This document shows positions 36,800 to 45,537 of a DNA stretch of 64,000 nt, one piece after another. Position 1 is the stretch's first letter. Every line of letters begins with the position of its first letter. The stretch lies in contig FNZT01000016.1 in NCBI GenBank assembly GCA_900109435.1, forward strand, positions 16,573 through 80,572, in the 5' to 3' direction. A program made the translations under genes and the position numbers. This stretch comes from Ruminococcus sp. YRD2003 (GTDB lineage: Bacteria > Bacillota > Clostridia > Oscillospirales > Ruminococcaceae). The notes under the pieces were generated by a model. The model made no database searches and was not told the origin of the DNA. It saw nothing but the letters and a program-made list of their open reading frames with translations.

Positions 36800-36828
36800 A
36801 TTATAACCCGACATGGCGCAAATGTCAA
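36800..36828 (-). promoter_or_regulatory. Perfect consensus sigma-A promoter upstream of DUF896-cdd
   Basis: TTGACA, 17-nt spacer, TATAAT on the minus strand, 49 bp upstream of the DUF896 start. Confidence 0.88.
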
Positions 36829-36853
36829 GGCGCGGCAATGATGCCCTCCTAAT

Positions 36854-37047
36854 TGTAGGGGACGCCGCCCTCGGCGTTCCGCAAATACGCGTACGGCATA
36901 CACGGGTGCGCTCGTCCAAATAAAAACGTCAGATTTCTCGTTCGCAAACAATCCGGTGAATTGTTTGCGAACATGATAGCTGACGTTTCAATGCAGGCGC
37001 TCGGAATACGCCCCTACAGCGGAACGCCGAGGGCGGCGTTCCCTACA
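36854..37047. repeat. Large nested inverted repeat with TGTAGGGGAC ends
   Basis: A 194 bp segment with terminal inverted repeats (TGTAGGGGACGCCGCCCTCG and the complementary GGGCGGCGTTCCCTACA), an inner inverted pair (AAACGTCAG / CTGACGTTT) and a central hairpin GTTCGCAAACAAT / ATTGTTTGCGAAC. It resembles a larger member of the TGTAGGGG repeat family carrying a TTCGCAAACA hairpin. It lies between the divergent DUF896 and helicase genes. Confidence 0.8.
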
Positions 37048-37100
37048 ACGATACGTATAATTACACATTACAAAAAATGCGAATTTTTTTCGTAAAATTA

Positions 37101-37129
37101 TTGTAAAAGCTGTCCGTATATGATATAAT
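37101..37129 (+). promoter_or_regulatory. Promoter of the large helicase gene
   Basis: TTGTAA, 17-nt spacer, TATAAT. A transcription start at about 37136 would leave a 44-nt leader before the chosen ATG at 37180. Confidence 0.75.
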
Positions 37130-37179
37130 AAATAATGTATATGATTTTTTCAGCCACTTTTGGCAGAACGGAGCTTGAT

Positions 37180-40100
37180 ATGGACAACATCATTACCTTC
37201 GGCGGAAGTATGACCAAACAGATAAATTTTGCCATGCAGCAGAATTATGTGCCCGTTTTCCGCAATATCACCCTCACCAACAACACCGACGAGGTCATCC
37301 CCGCTGTAAGGCTCAGGGTCAGCTTCGAGCCCGAATTCGCCAAGCCGTTCGAGTCGCTCCCGACCGACCTGCTGCCCTCGCGTCCTGCGGAGATAGCTCC
37401 CGTGAATATAGTCCTCAATGCCGACTACCTGTTCAGTCTCACCGAAAAAATGGTCGGCAGCGTGACCGTCGAAGCCGTAAAAGGTGACGAGGTCATCGCC
37501 TCACAGGTGAACACTATCGAGCTCCTCGCCTACGACCAGTGGACGGGCGTGCTCTTTATGCCCGAAATGATAGGCGCCTTCATCACTCCCAACCACCCGA
37601 AGGTGAAGGAGATAGTCGCCGAAGCGGGAAAATATATGCAGAAATGGAGCGGTTCGCCGTCCTTCACGGGATATCAGGACCGCAACCCAAATATCGTGAA
37701 AATGCAGATGGGTGCGATATACGCCGCTTTGCAGGAGCAGAATATCGCCTATACCGCGCCGCCTGCGAGCTATGAGACCGCTCAGCGCGTGCGCCTGCCC
37801 GAGGACGTCCTCACAGGCAAGAGCGGCACCTGCATCGACCTTGCCGTGCTGTACTGCGCCTGCCTCGAAGCCATTGACCTCAATCCCCTGCTCTATATCG
37901 TGAAGGGTCACGCTTTCGCGGGCTGCTGGCTCGTCAACGAGACCTTCTCCGACTGCCTGCAATACGACGTCTCCGCTATTTCCAAGCGCATCGCCAAGGG
38001 CGTGAACGCGATGAGCGTGGTCGAGTGTACCGACTTCACCGCGGGCAAGGGCGTCGATTTCGACACAGCCGAGGCTCACGCCGCCAAGCACCTCGAATCA
38101 TTCGACGACTTCTATTTCGCAGTCGATGTTACCCGCACGAGAGCGGGCGGCATTCGTCCCATGCCTGCGCGTGTGTTCGAGAACGGCGCTTTCAAAGCCG
38201 TCGACTACGGCGAGCGCAAGCGCAGCGAGATAACCTCCGCACCCTCGGAAATGGACATAATCGGCGATATTCAGCTCGACGGCGAGCCGCGCGAAGTCAC
38301 AAAGCAGGTCATCTGGGAGCGTAAGCTGCTCGACCTCAGCCTCCGCAACAGCCTCCTCAACTTCCGCCCCTCCACTATGAACGTGCAGGTAATGGTCACC
38401 GACCTCGGCGAGCTCGAGGACGTGATATCGCAGAATGAGGAGTTCAAGGTATGCCCAGTGCCGAACGATATGTCCTTCACTATGGCTGACAGCAAGATTT
38501 TCGAGACCGAAAACGACAAATCAAAAATCGACGCCGTTGCCGACTCCGAATTCAAGAGCCGCCGACTCCGTACCTTCATCAGTGAGGCGGAGCTCGAAAA
38601 GATAATGAAAAAACTCCACAGGCAGGCTAAGGTCAGCATCGAGGAAAACGGCGCGAATACGATATATCTCGCGCTCGGATTCCTCCGCTGGTACGAGACC
38701 GACAAGAGCGAGAAGGCTCGCTATGCTCCGCTCGTGCTGATTCCCGTCGACATCAACCGAAAGGTGCAGGACAAGTCCTACACGATAAAGGTACGCGACG
38801 AGGAGACGCAGGTCAACATCACCGTGCTCGAAATGCTCAGGCAGTTCTTCGGCATAGATATCAAGGGGCTCGACCCCGTGCCTATGGACGAGAACGGCGT
38901 TGACCTGCCGCTCATATTCAGCACTGTCCGTCAGGGTATCATGGCGCGTACACGCTGGGATATCGAGGAGTACGCTTTCATCGGACAGTTCTCCTTCAAC
39001 CGCTTCATCATGTGGAACGATATCCGCAACCGCGCCGATGAGCTCGCCGCAAACAAGGTCGTTGCAAGCCTCATCTCGGGCAAGACCGAATGGGAAGGCG
39101 GCGATATCTCCATGACTCCCCTCGACCTCGACAACAAGGTCGCTCCCGCTGACCTTGCTGTGCCCGTAGCTGCCGATTCTTCGCAGCTTGCGGCTGTTTA
39201 TGCTGCAAATGCGGACAAGAGCTTCGTCCTCCACGGACCTCCCGGAACAGGTAAGTCCCAGACTATTACCAATATGATAGCCAACGCCCTCCACCACGGC
39301 AAGACCGTGCTCTTCGTCGCCGAAAAAATGGCGGCTCTTGAGGTCGTGGAGAAGCGTCTGAACAAGATAGGGCTCGGGCCGTTCTGCCTTGAGCTCCATT
39401 CCAATAAAGCACAGAAGCGTGCCGTGCTCAAGCAGCTCGAGGATACGCTCAACGTCGGCAGAGTCAAGACTCCCGCCGAATACGAGGCTGAGGCTGCAAA
39501 AATAGCCTCTCTGCGCGCCGAACTCAACGACACTATGTCCGAGATACACAAGGTTCGCCCGTACGGTCTGTCGCTCTACGACGCGGCTGTCAGGTACGAA
39601 CAGTTCAAGCCGTTCGGCGGGAAGTTCAGCTTCTCGCAGTCGCAGATAGATGCAATGAACGCCGAGACCTACTCACAGTGGCACGAAGAGCTCGAACGCC
39701 TCGCTGCGGCAGGCAGGGAGTTCGGCGACGTGACCGCTTCTCCCCTCACCTGCTGCCGCCTGACGGAGTGTACTCCCGATACGCGCGGCAGGCTCGAAGC
39801 TAAGCTCGGCGAGTTCAAGTCGGCGCTTGCGGCGGCGGGAGCTCACAGCGGTGAGCTCTGCGCGGCTGTCGGCTCGGAAAAACTCGGCTACGAGCAGTGC
39901 AGGGCTGCCGCTGACCTCATCACCACGGCTTCCTCCGATGGGTATATCCTTCCGCAGATACTCACAGGCAGCGATTGGGAGCTCCGCAGAGAAGCTGCGG
40001 GTCAGCTCATCGCTTCGGGACGTCAGCAGCGCGCGCTCAAGGCGGAGGTGCTCGGTCAGTTCGAGCCGTCCGTCCTCGCATACGATGCGAGCGGGGCTCT

Positions 40101-42978
40101 CGTGAACTGGAAAACAGCTCAGAGCAAGTGGTTCCTGCCTAAGCTGTTCGGTACGAACAAACTCGTCAAGGAGCTCGCGGCTCACGCAAAGTCGCCCGCT
40201 ACAGTAACAAAACAGAACATAGTTCAGCACTACGAAAAGCTCAATCAGCTCGGAGCTCTGAGCGGTGCCATAATCAACGCGCAGCCCGAGCTTACCGCGG
40301 TATTCGGCGCTCTGTGGCAGGGCGAGAACTCCGACTGGGATATGATAGACAAAGCTGTGGCGCTCTCCGATAAGCTGAGAGGAGGACTGGCGGCGGCTCC
40401 GCTCGGTGCGGAGGAGAAGACGCGGCTCGCACAGGCTCTCGTCAGCGGCTACGGCGACCCGTCCGCAAAGACGGCTTCCAAGGCTGCGGCTGACAGGCTC
40501 TCTGCGGACTTTGCTCAGCTCAGTGAAGAGGTGTCCGCGCTCGGAAGCGAATTCGCCCTCACGCCCGACGCTCTCGGCGGGGATAACTGGTCTGCGGAGG
40601 CTTCCGCACAGGCTGACAGCGTTATCGGTGCGCTCCCGCAGCTAAAGGAGTGGACGGGCATAGTCACGATATGCAACAGGCTCACTGAACTCGGCATCGG
40701 CAATGTCGCCGATAACTTCCTCGCGGGAAAAGTGCGCTCGGACGAGCTCCTCGGCGGGTTCGACTGCGATATCTGCCGCGCTATGGTGACCTCCACTATC
40801 TCCGCGAGCCCGATACTCTCCAAGTTCCAAGGGACACTGTTCGAGGAGACTATACGCAAGTACGGCGAGGTGCTCGACAGGTTCTCGACCCTCACCATTA
40901 ATGAGCTCGTTGCCGAGCTCTCCGCCAAGATACCCGCGGCAGGCGCTTCGGCAGCAAGCTCCGAGATAGGCATTCTCCAGAAGGCGATAAAGAGCAACGG
41001 ACGCATGATGTCCATACGCAAGCTCTTCGACAGCATTCCCAACCTCCTGCGCAGGATGTGCCCCGTCATGCTCATGAGTCCGATATCCGTCGCTCAGTAC
41101 ATCGACCCTTCCTACCCCAAATTCGACCTCGTAATCTTCGATGAGGCTTCGCAGCTCCCGACCTGTGAGGCTGTCGGTGCTATCGCACGCGGCGAAAATG
41201 TCATCATCGTCGGCGACCCGAAACAGCTCCCGCCTACAAGCTTCTTCTCGTCAAATCAGGTCGACGAGGAGAACTACGAGAAGGAAGACCTCGAGAGCGT
41301 GCTCGACGACTGCCTCGCGCTCTCTATGCCGCAGGAGCACCTGCTCTGGCACTACCGCTCGCAGCATGAGAGCCTCATCGCCTACAGCAACGCCAAGTAT
41401 TACGACAACAAGCTCTTCACCTTCCCGTCGCCCGATGACCAGATATCCGAGGTCAGCTGGGTTCACGTGGACGGCTTCTACGACAAGAGCTCCACCCGCA
41501 CCAACAAGGCTGAGGCTAAGGCTATCGTGGAGGAAATTTCGCGCCGACTGGAGGACCCCAAGCTCCGCAAGTTCAGTATCGGCGTTGTTACGTTCAGTCA
41601 GCCCCAGCAGAACCTCATCGACGATATGCTCATGGACGCCTACAGAGAGCGCCCCGAGCTCGAGCAGTGGGCGAATGAACAGTATGAGCCCATCATAATC
41701 AAGAACCTCGAAAATGTACAGGGCGACGAACGCGATGTCATCATGTTCTCTATCGGCTACGGTCCCGACAAGGAGGGCAAGGTCAGCATGAACTTCGGTC
41801 CGCTCAACCGCGACGGAGGCTGGAGACGTCTCAATGTCGCTATATCGCGCTCGAAGTGCCAGATGATCGTGTTCTCCGTAATCACTCCCGAGATGATAGA
41901 CCTCTCGCGCACACGCTCCGACGGCGTCGAGGGACTCAAGGGCTTCCTCGAATTTGCGGCTAAGGGCAGGAGCGCCCTCGCCGTAAGAGGCAATACCTCC
42001 GCCAAGACTGCCGACTTCAGCAATGTGCTCGCAGAGGAGCTCCGCAAACGCGGATATACCGCCAACTGCGCGGTGGGCTGCTCGGACTTCAAGATAGATG
42101 TGGCTGTCGCCGACCCCGAGAATACCTCGCGGTACATACTCGGCATAAACTGCGGTACCAAGTCAAACTATGTAAACGGCACCGCCAAGGACAGACACCT
42201 CTCGCAGGCGTCGGTGCTGCGCGGTCTCGGCTGGAATACGATGAACGTCTATATCCTCGACTGGCTCGACAACAAGGACAAGGTCATCAAGAAAATCGAG
42301 GACGAGATAGCCGCTGTCATCGAGCGCAGGAACGCTCCTCCCGAGGCTGTCAAGGATGAGCCCAAGCCGCAGAAGCAGGAGCTTGTATTCGAGACCGAGG
42401 AGGTCAGCTCTCTCGCCGAGAGATGCGCGGCCTACAAGCCGTTCAGGGTCAAGGAATACGGCAAGAGCGAGAGCTTCAACGAGACGGGCGAGGTCAGGAT
42501 GATCAAGTGCGTCAAGGATATCCTCGCGGCTGAGGCTCCTATAAGCAGGACGGCTCTCACAAAGAAGCTGTTTGCGTGCTTCGGCGTGGCAAGGACGACT
42601 CCCAATACCAAGGCGGCTGCCGACAGTGCGATAGATAAGTGCGGGGCGGTCGTAACAAAGGCGGGCGAGAACGACTTCCTGTGGCTGCCCGACCAGACTC
42701 CCGACAGCTATGACATCTGCCGCGCGAACTGCTCAGATGAGGACAGACGCCCGCTCGACGAGGTCGCTCCCGAGGAGATAGCGGCGGGCATTAAGCTGAT
42801 AATGTCCGAGCAGATAGCTATGCTCCGCGATGACCTCATCCGCGAGACAGCTCACCTGTTCGGCTTCACGAGGGTGACTCCCACAATCGAAACAGCTGTC
42901 TCCCTCGGCATCCGCGAGGCGAAAAAACGCGGATATGTCGAGTTCTCCGAGGACGGACGCATTAGTTATACGGAATAA
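37180..42978 (+). CDS. Multi-domain DUF4011 helicase with Vsr-like endonuclease, probable defence protein
   Basis: A 1932-residue single-gene protein. An N-terminal region (about 130-330) carries a transglutaminase-like domain with KSGTCIDLAVLYC (Cys218) and KGHAFAGC (His244). DUF4011 begins at about 376 (KLLDLSLRNSLLNF). An SF1 helicase follows with GPPGTGKSQT (Walker A, about 686), FDEASQLP (Walker B, about 1320), GDPKQLPP and LNVAISRSKCQ. A Vsr-like (MTES_1575-type) endonuclease domain lies at about 1610-1710, and DUF3320-like modules lie around 1760-1810 and at the C-terminus. The ATG at 37180 has GGAG six bases upstream; the in-frame ATG at 37135 would sit at the transcription start. DUF4011-helicase-Vsr proteins (Hhe type) protect against phage. 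In the nuclease domain GINCGT stands where GIECDG is usual, so a catalytic Glu may be missing. It stands alone with its own promoter, flanked on both sides by repeats. Confidence 0.88.
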   Translation: MDNIITFGGSMTKQINFAMQQNYVPVFRNITLTNNTDEVIPAVRLRVSFEPEFAKPFESLPTDLLPSRPAEIAPVNIVLNADYLFSLTEKMVGSVTVEAVKGDEVIASQVNTIELLAYDQWTGVLFMPEMIGAFITPNHPKVKEIVAEAGKYMQKWSGSPSFTGYQDRNPNIVKMQMGAIYAALQEQNIAYTAPPASYETAQRVRLPEDVLTGKSGTCIDLAVLYCACLEAIDLNPLLYIVKGHAFAGCWLVNETFSDCLQYDVSAISKRIAKGVNAMSVVECTDFTAGKGVDFDTAEAHAAKHLESFDDFYFAVDVTRTRAGGIRPMPARVFENGAFKAVDYGERKRSEITSAPSEMDIIGDIQLDGEPREVTKQVIWERKLLDLSLRNSLLNFRPSTMNVQVMVTDLGELEDVISQNEEFKVCPVPNDMSFTMADSKIFETENDKSKIDAVADSEFKSRRLRTFISEAELEKIMKKLHRQAKVSIEENGANTIYLALGFLRWYETDKSEKARYAPLVLIPVDINRKVQDKSYTIKVRDEETQVNITVLEMLRQFFGIDIKGLDPVPMDENGVDLPLIFSTVRQGIMARTRWDIEEYAFIGQFSFNRFIMWNDIRNRADELAANKVVASLISGKTEWEGGDISMTPLDLDNKVAPADLAVPVAADSSQLAAVYAANADKSFVLHGPPGTGKSQTITNMIANALHHGKTVLFVAEKMAALEVVEKRLNKIGLGPFCLELHSNKAQKRAVLKQLEDTLNVGRVKTPAEYEAEAAKIASLRAELNDTMSEIHKVRPYGLSLYDAAVRYEQFKPFGGKFSFSQSQIDAMNAETYSQWHEELERLAAAGREFGDVTASPLTCCRLTECTPDTRGRLEAKLGEFKSALAAAGAHSGELCAAVGSEKLGYEQCRAAADLITTASSDGYILPQILTGSDWELRREAAGQLIASGRQQRALKAEVLGQFEPSVLAYDASGALVNWKTAQSKWFLPKLFGTNKLVKELAAHAKSPATVTKQNIVQHYEKLNQLGALSGAIINAQPELTAVFGALWQGENSDWDMIDKAVALSDKLRGGLAAAPLGAEEKTRLAQALVSGYGDPSAKTASKAAADRLSADFAQLSEEVSALGSEFALTPDALGGDNWSAEASAQADSVIGALPQLKEWTGIVTICNRLTELGIGNVADNFLAGKVRSDELLGGFDCDICRAMVTSTISASPILSKFQGTLFEETIRKYGEVLDRFSTLTINELVAELSAKIPAAGASAASSEIGILQKAIKSNGRMMSIRKLFDSIPNLLRRMCPVMLMSPISVAQYIDPSYPKFDLVIFDEASQLPTCEAVGAIARGENVIIVGDPKQLPPTSFFSSNQVDEENYEKEDLESVLDDCLALSMPQEHLLWHYRSQHESLIAYSNAKYYDNKLFTFPSPDDQISEVSWVHVDGFYDKSSTRTNKAEAKAIVEEISRRLEDPKLRKFSIGVVTFSQPQQNLIDDMLMDAYRERPELEQWANEQYEPIIIKNLENVQGDERDVIMFSIGYGPDKEGKVSMNFGPLNRDGGWRRLNVAISRSKCQMIVFSVITPEMIDLSRTRSDGVEGLKGFLEFAAKGRSALAVRGNTSAKTADFSNVLAEELRKRGYTANCAVGCSDFKIDVAVADPENTSRYILGINCGTKSNYVNGTAKDRHLSQASVLRGLGWNTMNVYILDWLDNKDKVIKKIEDEIAAVIERRNAPPEAVKDEPKPQKQELVFETEEVSSLAERCAAYKPFRVKEYGKSESFNETGEVRMIKCVKDILAAEAPISRTALTKKLFACFGVARTTPNTKAAADSAIDKCGAVVTKAGENDFLWLPDQTPDSYDICRANCSDEDRRPLDEVAPEEIAAGIKLIMSEQIAMLRDDLIRETAHLFGFTRVTPTIETAVSLGIREAKKRGYVEFSEDGRISYTE

Positions 42979-43003
42979 TGTAGGGGCGGATATCATCCGC
43001 CCG
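42979..43003. repeat. TGTAGGGGCG half element after the helicase stop
   Basis: TGTAGGGGCGGATATCATCC followed by GCCCG, directly after the stop codon at 42976-42978. Confidence 0.7.
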
Positions 43004-43024
43004 CAATAAATGGCACTGTAATAC

Positions 43025-43244
43025 CGCGCGGAATAATTCCGCGGGTAAAGCAATTGAGGACTTCTACAAGGGGAGGCTCTCTCTTGCAGAGCCTCCCCTC
43101 TTTCAAAACAGTCCACTGGACTGTTTTGAAATTCATCCCCTTGCAGAGCGCACTTCGTCGCGGGACGCTGTCCCACACCCTGCCAAAGGCTCTGCCTTTG
43201 GAATCCGCCAAGGAGCACAGCCCCTTGGAACCCAATGTTCGCGC
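43025..43244 (-). repeat. Long composite hairpin repeat, copy B (inverted)
   Basis: Reverse-complement counterpart of the 13555-13770 element. By eye, matching blocks in order are GCGCGAACATTGGGTTCCAA, TGGACTGTTTTGAAAG, GAGGCTCTGCAAGAGAG and GCGGAATTATTCCGCG, with scattered differences. It lies between the helicase and murT; open frames across it come from the repeat and were not accepted. Confidence 0.85.
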
Positions 43245-43315
43245 TGTAGTTCATTCAAAACGGAAGCAATCTCCGCGAATCTTACAAACAGAAAACCAAA
43301 GAAAGAAGCGATAAA

Positions 43316-44659
43316 TTGAACAGACTTCTCATACTCATCGGAAAGATTATCGTCGGCGTCCTGCACCTGTTTGGGCGCAACGCCGGCAACCTCCCCGGAA
43401 TCATACTCTGGCACCTTACGGGCGGAAAATGCTGCAAGATGTTCAGGGTCGACTGCCCGATAATCGCCATAACAGGCACAAACGGCAAGACCTCCGTCAC
43501 CAACTGCGTCGCTCAGCTCTTCGAGCAGAGCGGAAAGAACATCATTATCAACAAGGAGGGCAATAACCTCGATACGGGTATATGTTCGCTCCTGCTCCGT
43601 CACTGCGACGGTGCGGGCAGAGTAAACGCCGATTACCTCATACTCGAGACTGACGAGAGCCACGTGCCTGTGGTGTACTCGCAGCTCAGGCTCGAAACGC
43701 TCGTGGTGCTCGACTTCTTCCGCGACCAGCTCGACCGAAACGGCGAGATGGAAACGCTCATTCAGAAGATAAACGGATTCTGCAAGACCTTTGACGGGAA
43801 CCTCATACTCAACGGCGACGACCCCAACACCGCTCGCCTCGGCAAGGCTAATCCCGACAGCAGGAACGTCAAATACTTCCGCGCAGACAGGTACGCCTTC
43901 GCGACCGAGAAGATATTCGAGGCTTCCGAGGGAAGGTTCTGCCCGTTCTGCGGCGAGCCGCTCGTGTACGAGTTCTATCAGTACTCGCACATCGGTAAGT
44001 TCGCCTGTCCCAAGTGCGGCTTCGGTGATTACGAGCCTTACATCTCTGCGGGCGGCATAGACCTCGAAAAGCCCGTATTTACGGCGGACGAGCATGAGTA
44101 TTCTCCCAAGCTCAACAGCATCTACAACGTCTACAATATGACGGCGGTAGCGGCTGTGGCAAAGCTCTACGGCATCGCGCAGGACGTCACCGCGAATGTC
44201 ATCGACAACTACACCGTCAACAACGGCCGCATGGAGACATTTATGCTCGGAGATAGGCTCACTACCCTCAATCTCGCGAAAAATCCCGTAGGTGCAAATA
44301 TGACCCTCCGTGTCATGAACGAGATGAAAGGCGAAAAAGAACTCCTTTTCGTGCTCAACGACAACGTTGCGGACGGGCTCGATGTGTCGTGGATATGGGA
44401 CATAAATTTCAGCATTTTTGAACGCGTGACCCGCGTGGTAACGTCGGGTACGCGCGCCTACGACATAGCCGTGCGTATCAAGTGCTCGGGCTATGACCCC
44501 GCGAATATCATAGTCCGTCCCGACCTCGACGAGGCTGTGGCGGAGCTCGCTAAGACCGAGGGGCGCAAGTTCGTCATCGCGAACTACACCGCTGTCCAGC
44601 CTACACGCGCTGCTCTTAAACGCTATATTTCAGCCAACGGAGGTAAGTGCGATGAGTGA
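43316..44659 (+). CDS. murT: Lipid II isoglutaminyl synthase subunit MurT
   Basis: A 447-residue Mur-ligase-like protein that, with GatD, amidates the alpha-carboxyl of D-glutamate in lipid II. ATP-binding TGTNGKTS at about residues 53-60, ETDESHVP and FRDQLDRNGE are typical. A zinc ribbon insert (CPFCG near 209, CPKCG near 231) is the MurT hallmark. The start is TTG with an AG-rich stretch before it; the next ATG lies inside the fold, too far downstream. It overlaps gatD by eight bases. N-terminal GKIIVGVLHLF is hydrophobic, in keeping with membrane association. Confidence 0.95.
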   Translation: MNRLLILIGKIIVGVLHLFGRNAGNLPGIILWHLTGGKCCKMFRVDCPIIAITGTNGKTSVTNCVAQLFEQSGKNIIINKEGNNLDTGICSLLLRHCDGAGRVNADYLILETDESHVPVVYSQLRLETLVVLDFFRDQLDRNGEMETLIQKINGFCKTFDGNLILNGDDPNTARLGKANPDSRNVKYFRADRYAFATEKIFEASEGRFCPFCGEPLVYEFYQYSHIGKFACPKCGFGDYEPYISAGGIDLEKPVFTADEHEYSPKLNSIYNVYNMTAVAAVAKLYGIAQDVTANVIDNYTVNNGRMETFMLGDRLTTLNLAKNPVGANMTLRVMNEMKGEKELLFVLNDNVADGLDVSWIWDINFSIFERVTRVVTSGTRAYDIAVRIKCSGYDPANIIVRPDLDEAVAELAKTEGRKFVIANYTAVQPTRAALKRYISANGGKCDE

Positions 44660-45395
44660 GATAAGGATACTCCATATGTATGCGGATATGCTCGACCTCT
44701 ACGGCGACGGCGGGAATATGGAGATAATCAGGTACCGATGCGAAAAACGCGGCATAAACTGCGTTGTCGACAAGTATTCCATTGACTCGGCTATGCCCGA
44801 TTTTGGCAGCTACGACGTCATCTACATCGGCGGCGGCGCTGACCTCGAACAGCAGCATATCTCCGCCGACCTCATAAAGTGCAGGGAAGGCATTAAGGCT
44901 GCCTATGAGGGAGGGACTTTCCTGTTCCTAATCTGCGGCGGCTACCAGCTCATGGGCAAATACTACCGCGATGCCGACGGCAATGAGATAGCGGGGCTCG
45001 GACTTTTCGACTACTTCACCGTTGCTCCGTCGAGCCGCAAAAAACGCTGTATCGGCAATGTCGTCATACGTACCACCTTCACGGGCGCGACCGTGGACGT
45101 CGTCGGATTCGAGAACCACGGCGGTCAGACGCAGGACGTGAAAACTCCCCTCGGAGAGGTGCTCTGCGGCAACGGCAACTGCTCGAAAAGCCGCTATGAG
45201 GGCTACTTCGAGAAAAATGTCATCGCGACGTATATGCACGGTCCGTGCCTCGCGAAAAACCCCGAACTCTCGGACTATATCATCGGTTACTGCCTCGACA
45301 GGCACAGCGGCTCGCACGTTGAGCTCGCAAAGCTCGACGATACGCTCGAACTCGACTGCCGACGTGTAATGACGGAAAGGCTGCTGAAAAAGTAA
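44652..45395 (+). CDS. gatD: Lipid II isoglutaminyl synthase glutaminase subunit GatD
   Basis: A 247-residue class I glutaminase-like protein. The nucleophile Cys95 is in LICGGYQLMG and His196 in TYMHGP. FENHGGQT is a family motif. It supplies ammonia to MurT for amidation of lipid II. GGAGGT stands seven bases before the ATG, and the gene overlaps murT (ATGAGTGA). Confidence 0.95.
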   Translation: MSEIRILHMYADMLDLYGDGGNMEIIRYRCEKRGINCVVDKYSIDSAMPDFGSYDVIYIGGGADLEQQHISADLIKCREGIKAAYEGGTFLFLICGGYQLMGKYYRDADGNEIAGLGLFDYFTVAPSSRKKRCIGNVVIRTTFTGATVDVVGFENHGGQTQDVKTPLGEVLCGNGNCSKSRYEGYFEKNVIATYMHGPCLAKNPELSDYIIGYCLDRHSGSHVELAKLDDTLELDCRRVMTERLLKK

Positions 45396-45537
45396 GCTAT
45401 CAGCCGTTAGCCGTAATCCATTAGCTATCGGTGTTCACTGCGATCATATTTTTAAATATCATTGCCGAAGGCAATACCGCGAGCTAACGGCTAAAGGCTA
45501 AAAGCTAAAGGCTCAAATTTATACAAATGGAGACAAT
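45396..45537. repeat. Inverted repeat between gatD and GH25 gene
   Basis: AT-rich gap with AGCCGTTAGC near the start and GAGCTAACGGCTAA near the end (inverted complement), and short direct repeats AAAGGCTAAAAGCTAAAGGC. It may end the murT-gatD message and looks like a further small repeat family. Confidence 0.5.
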
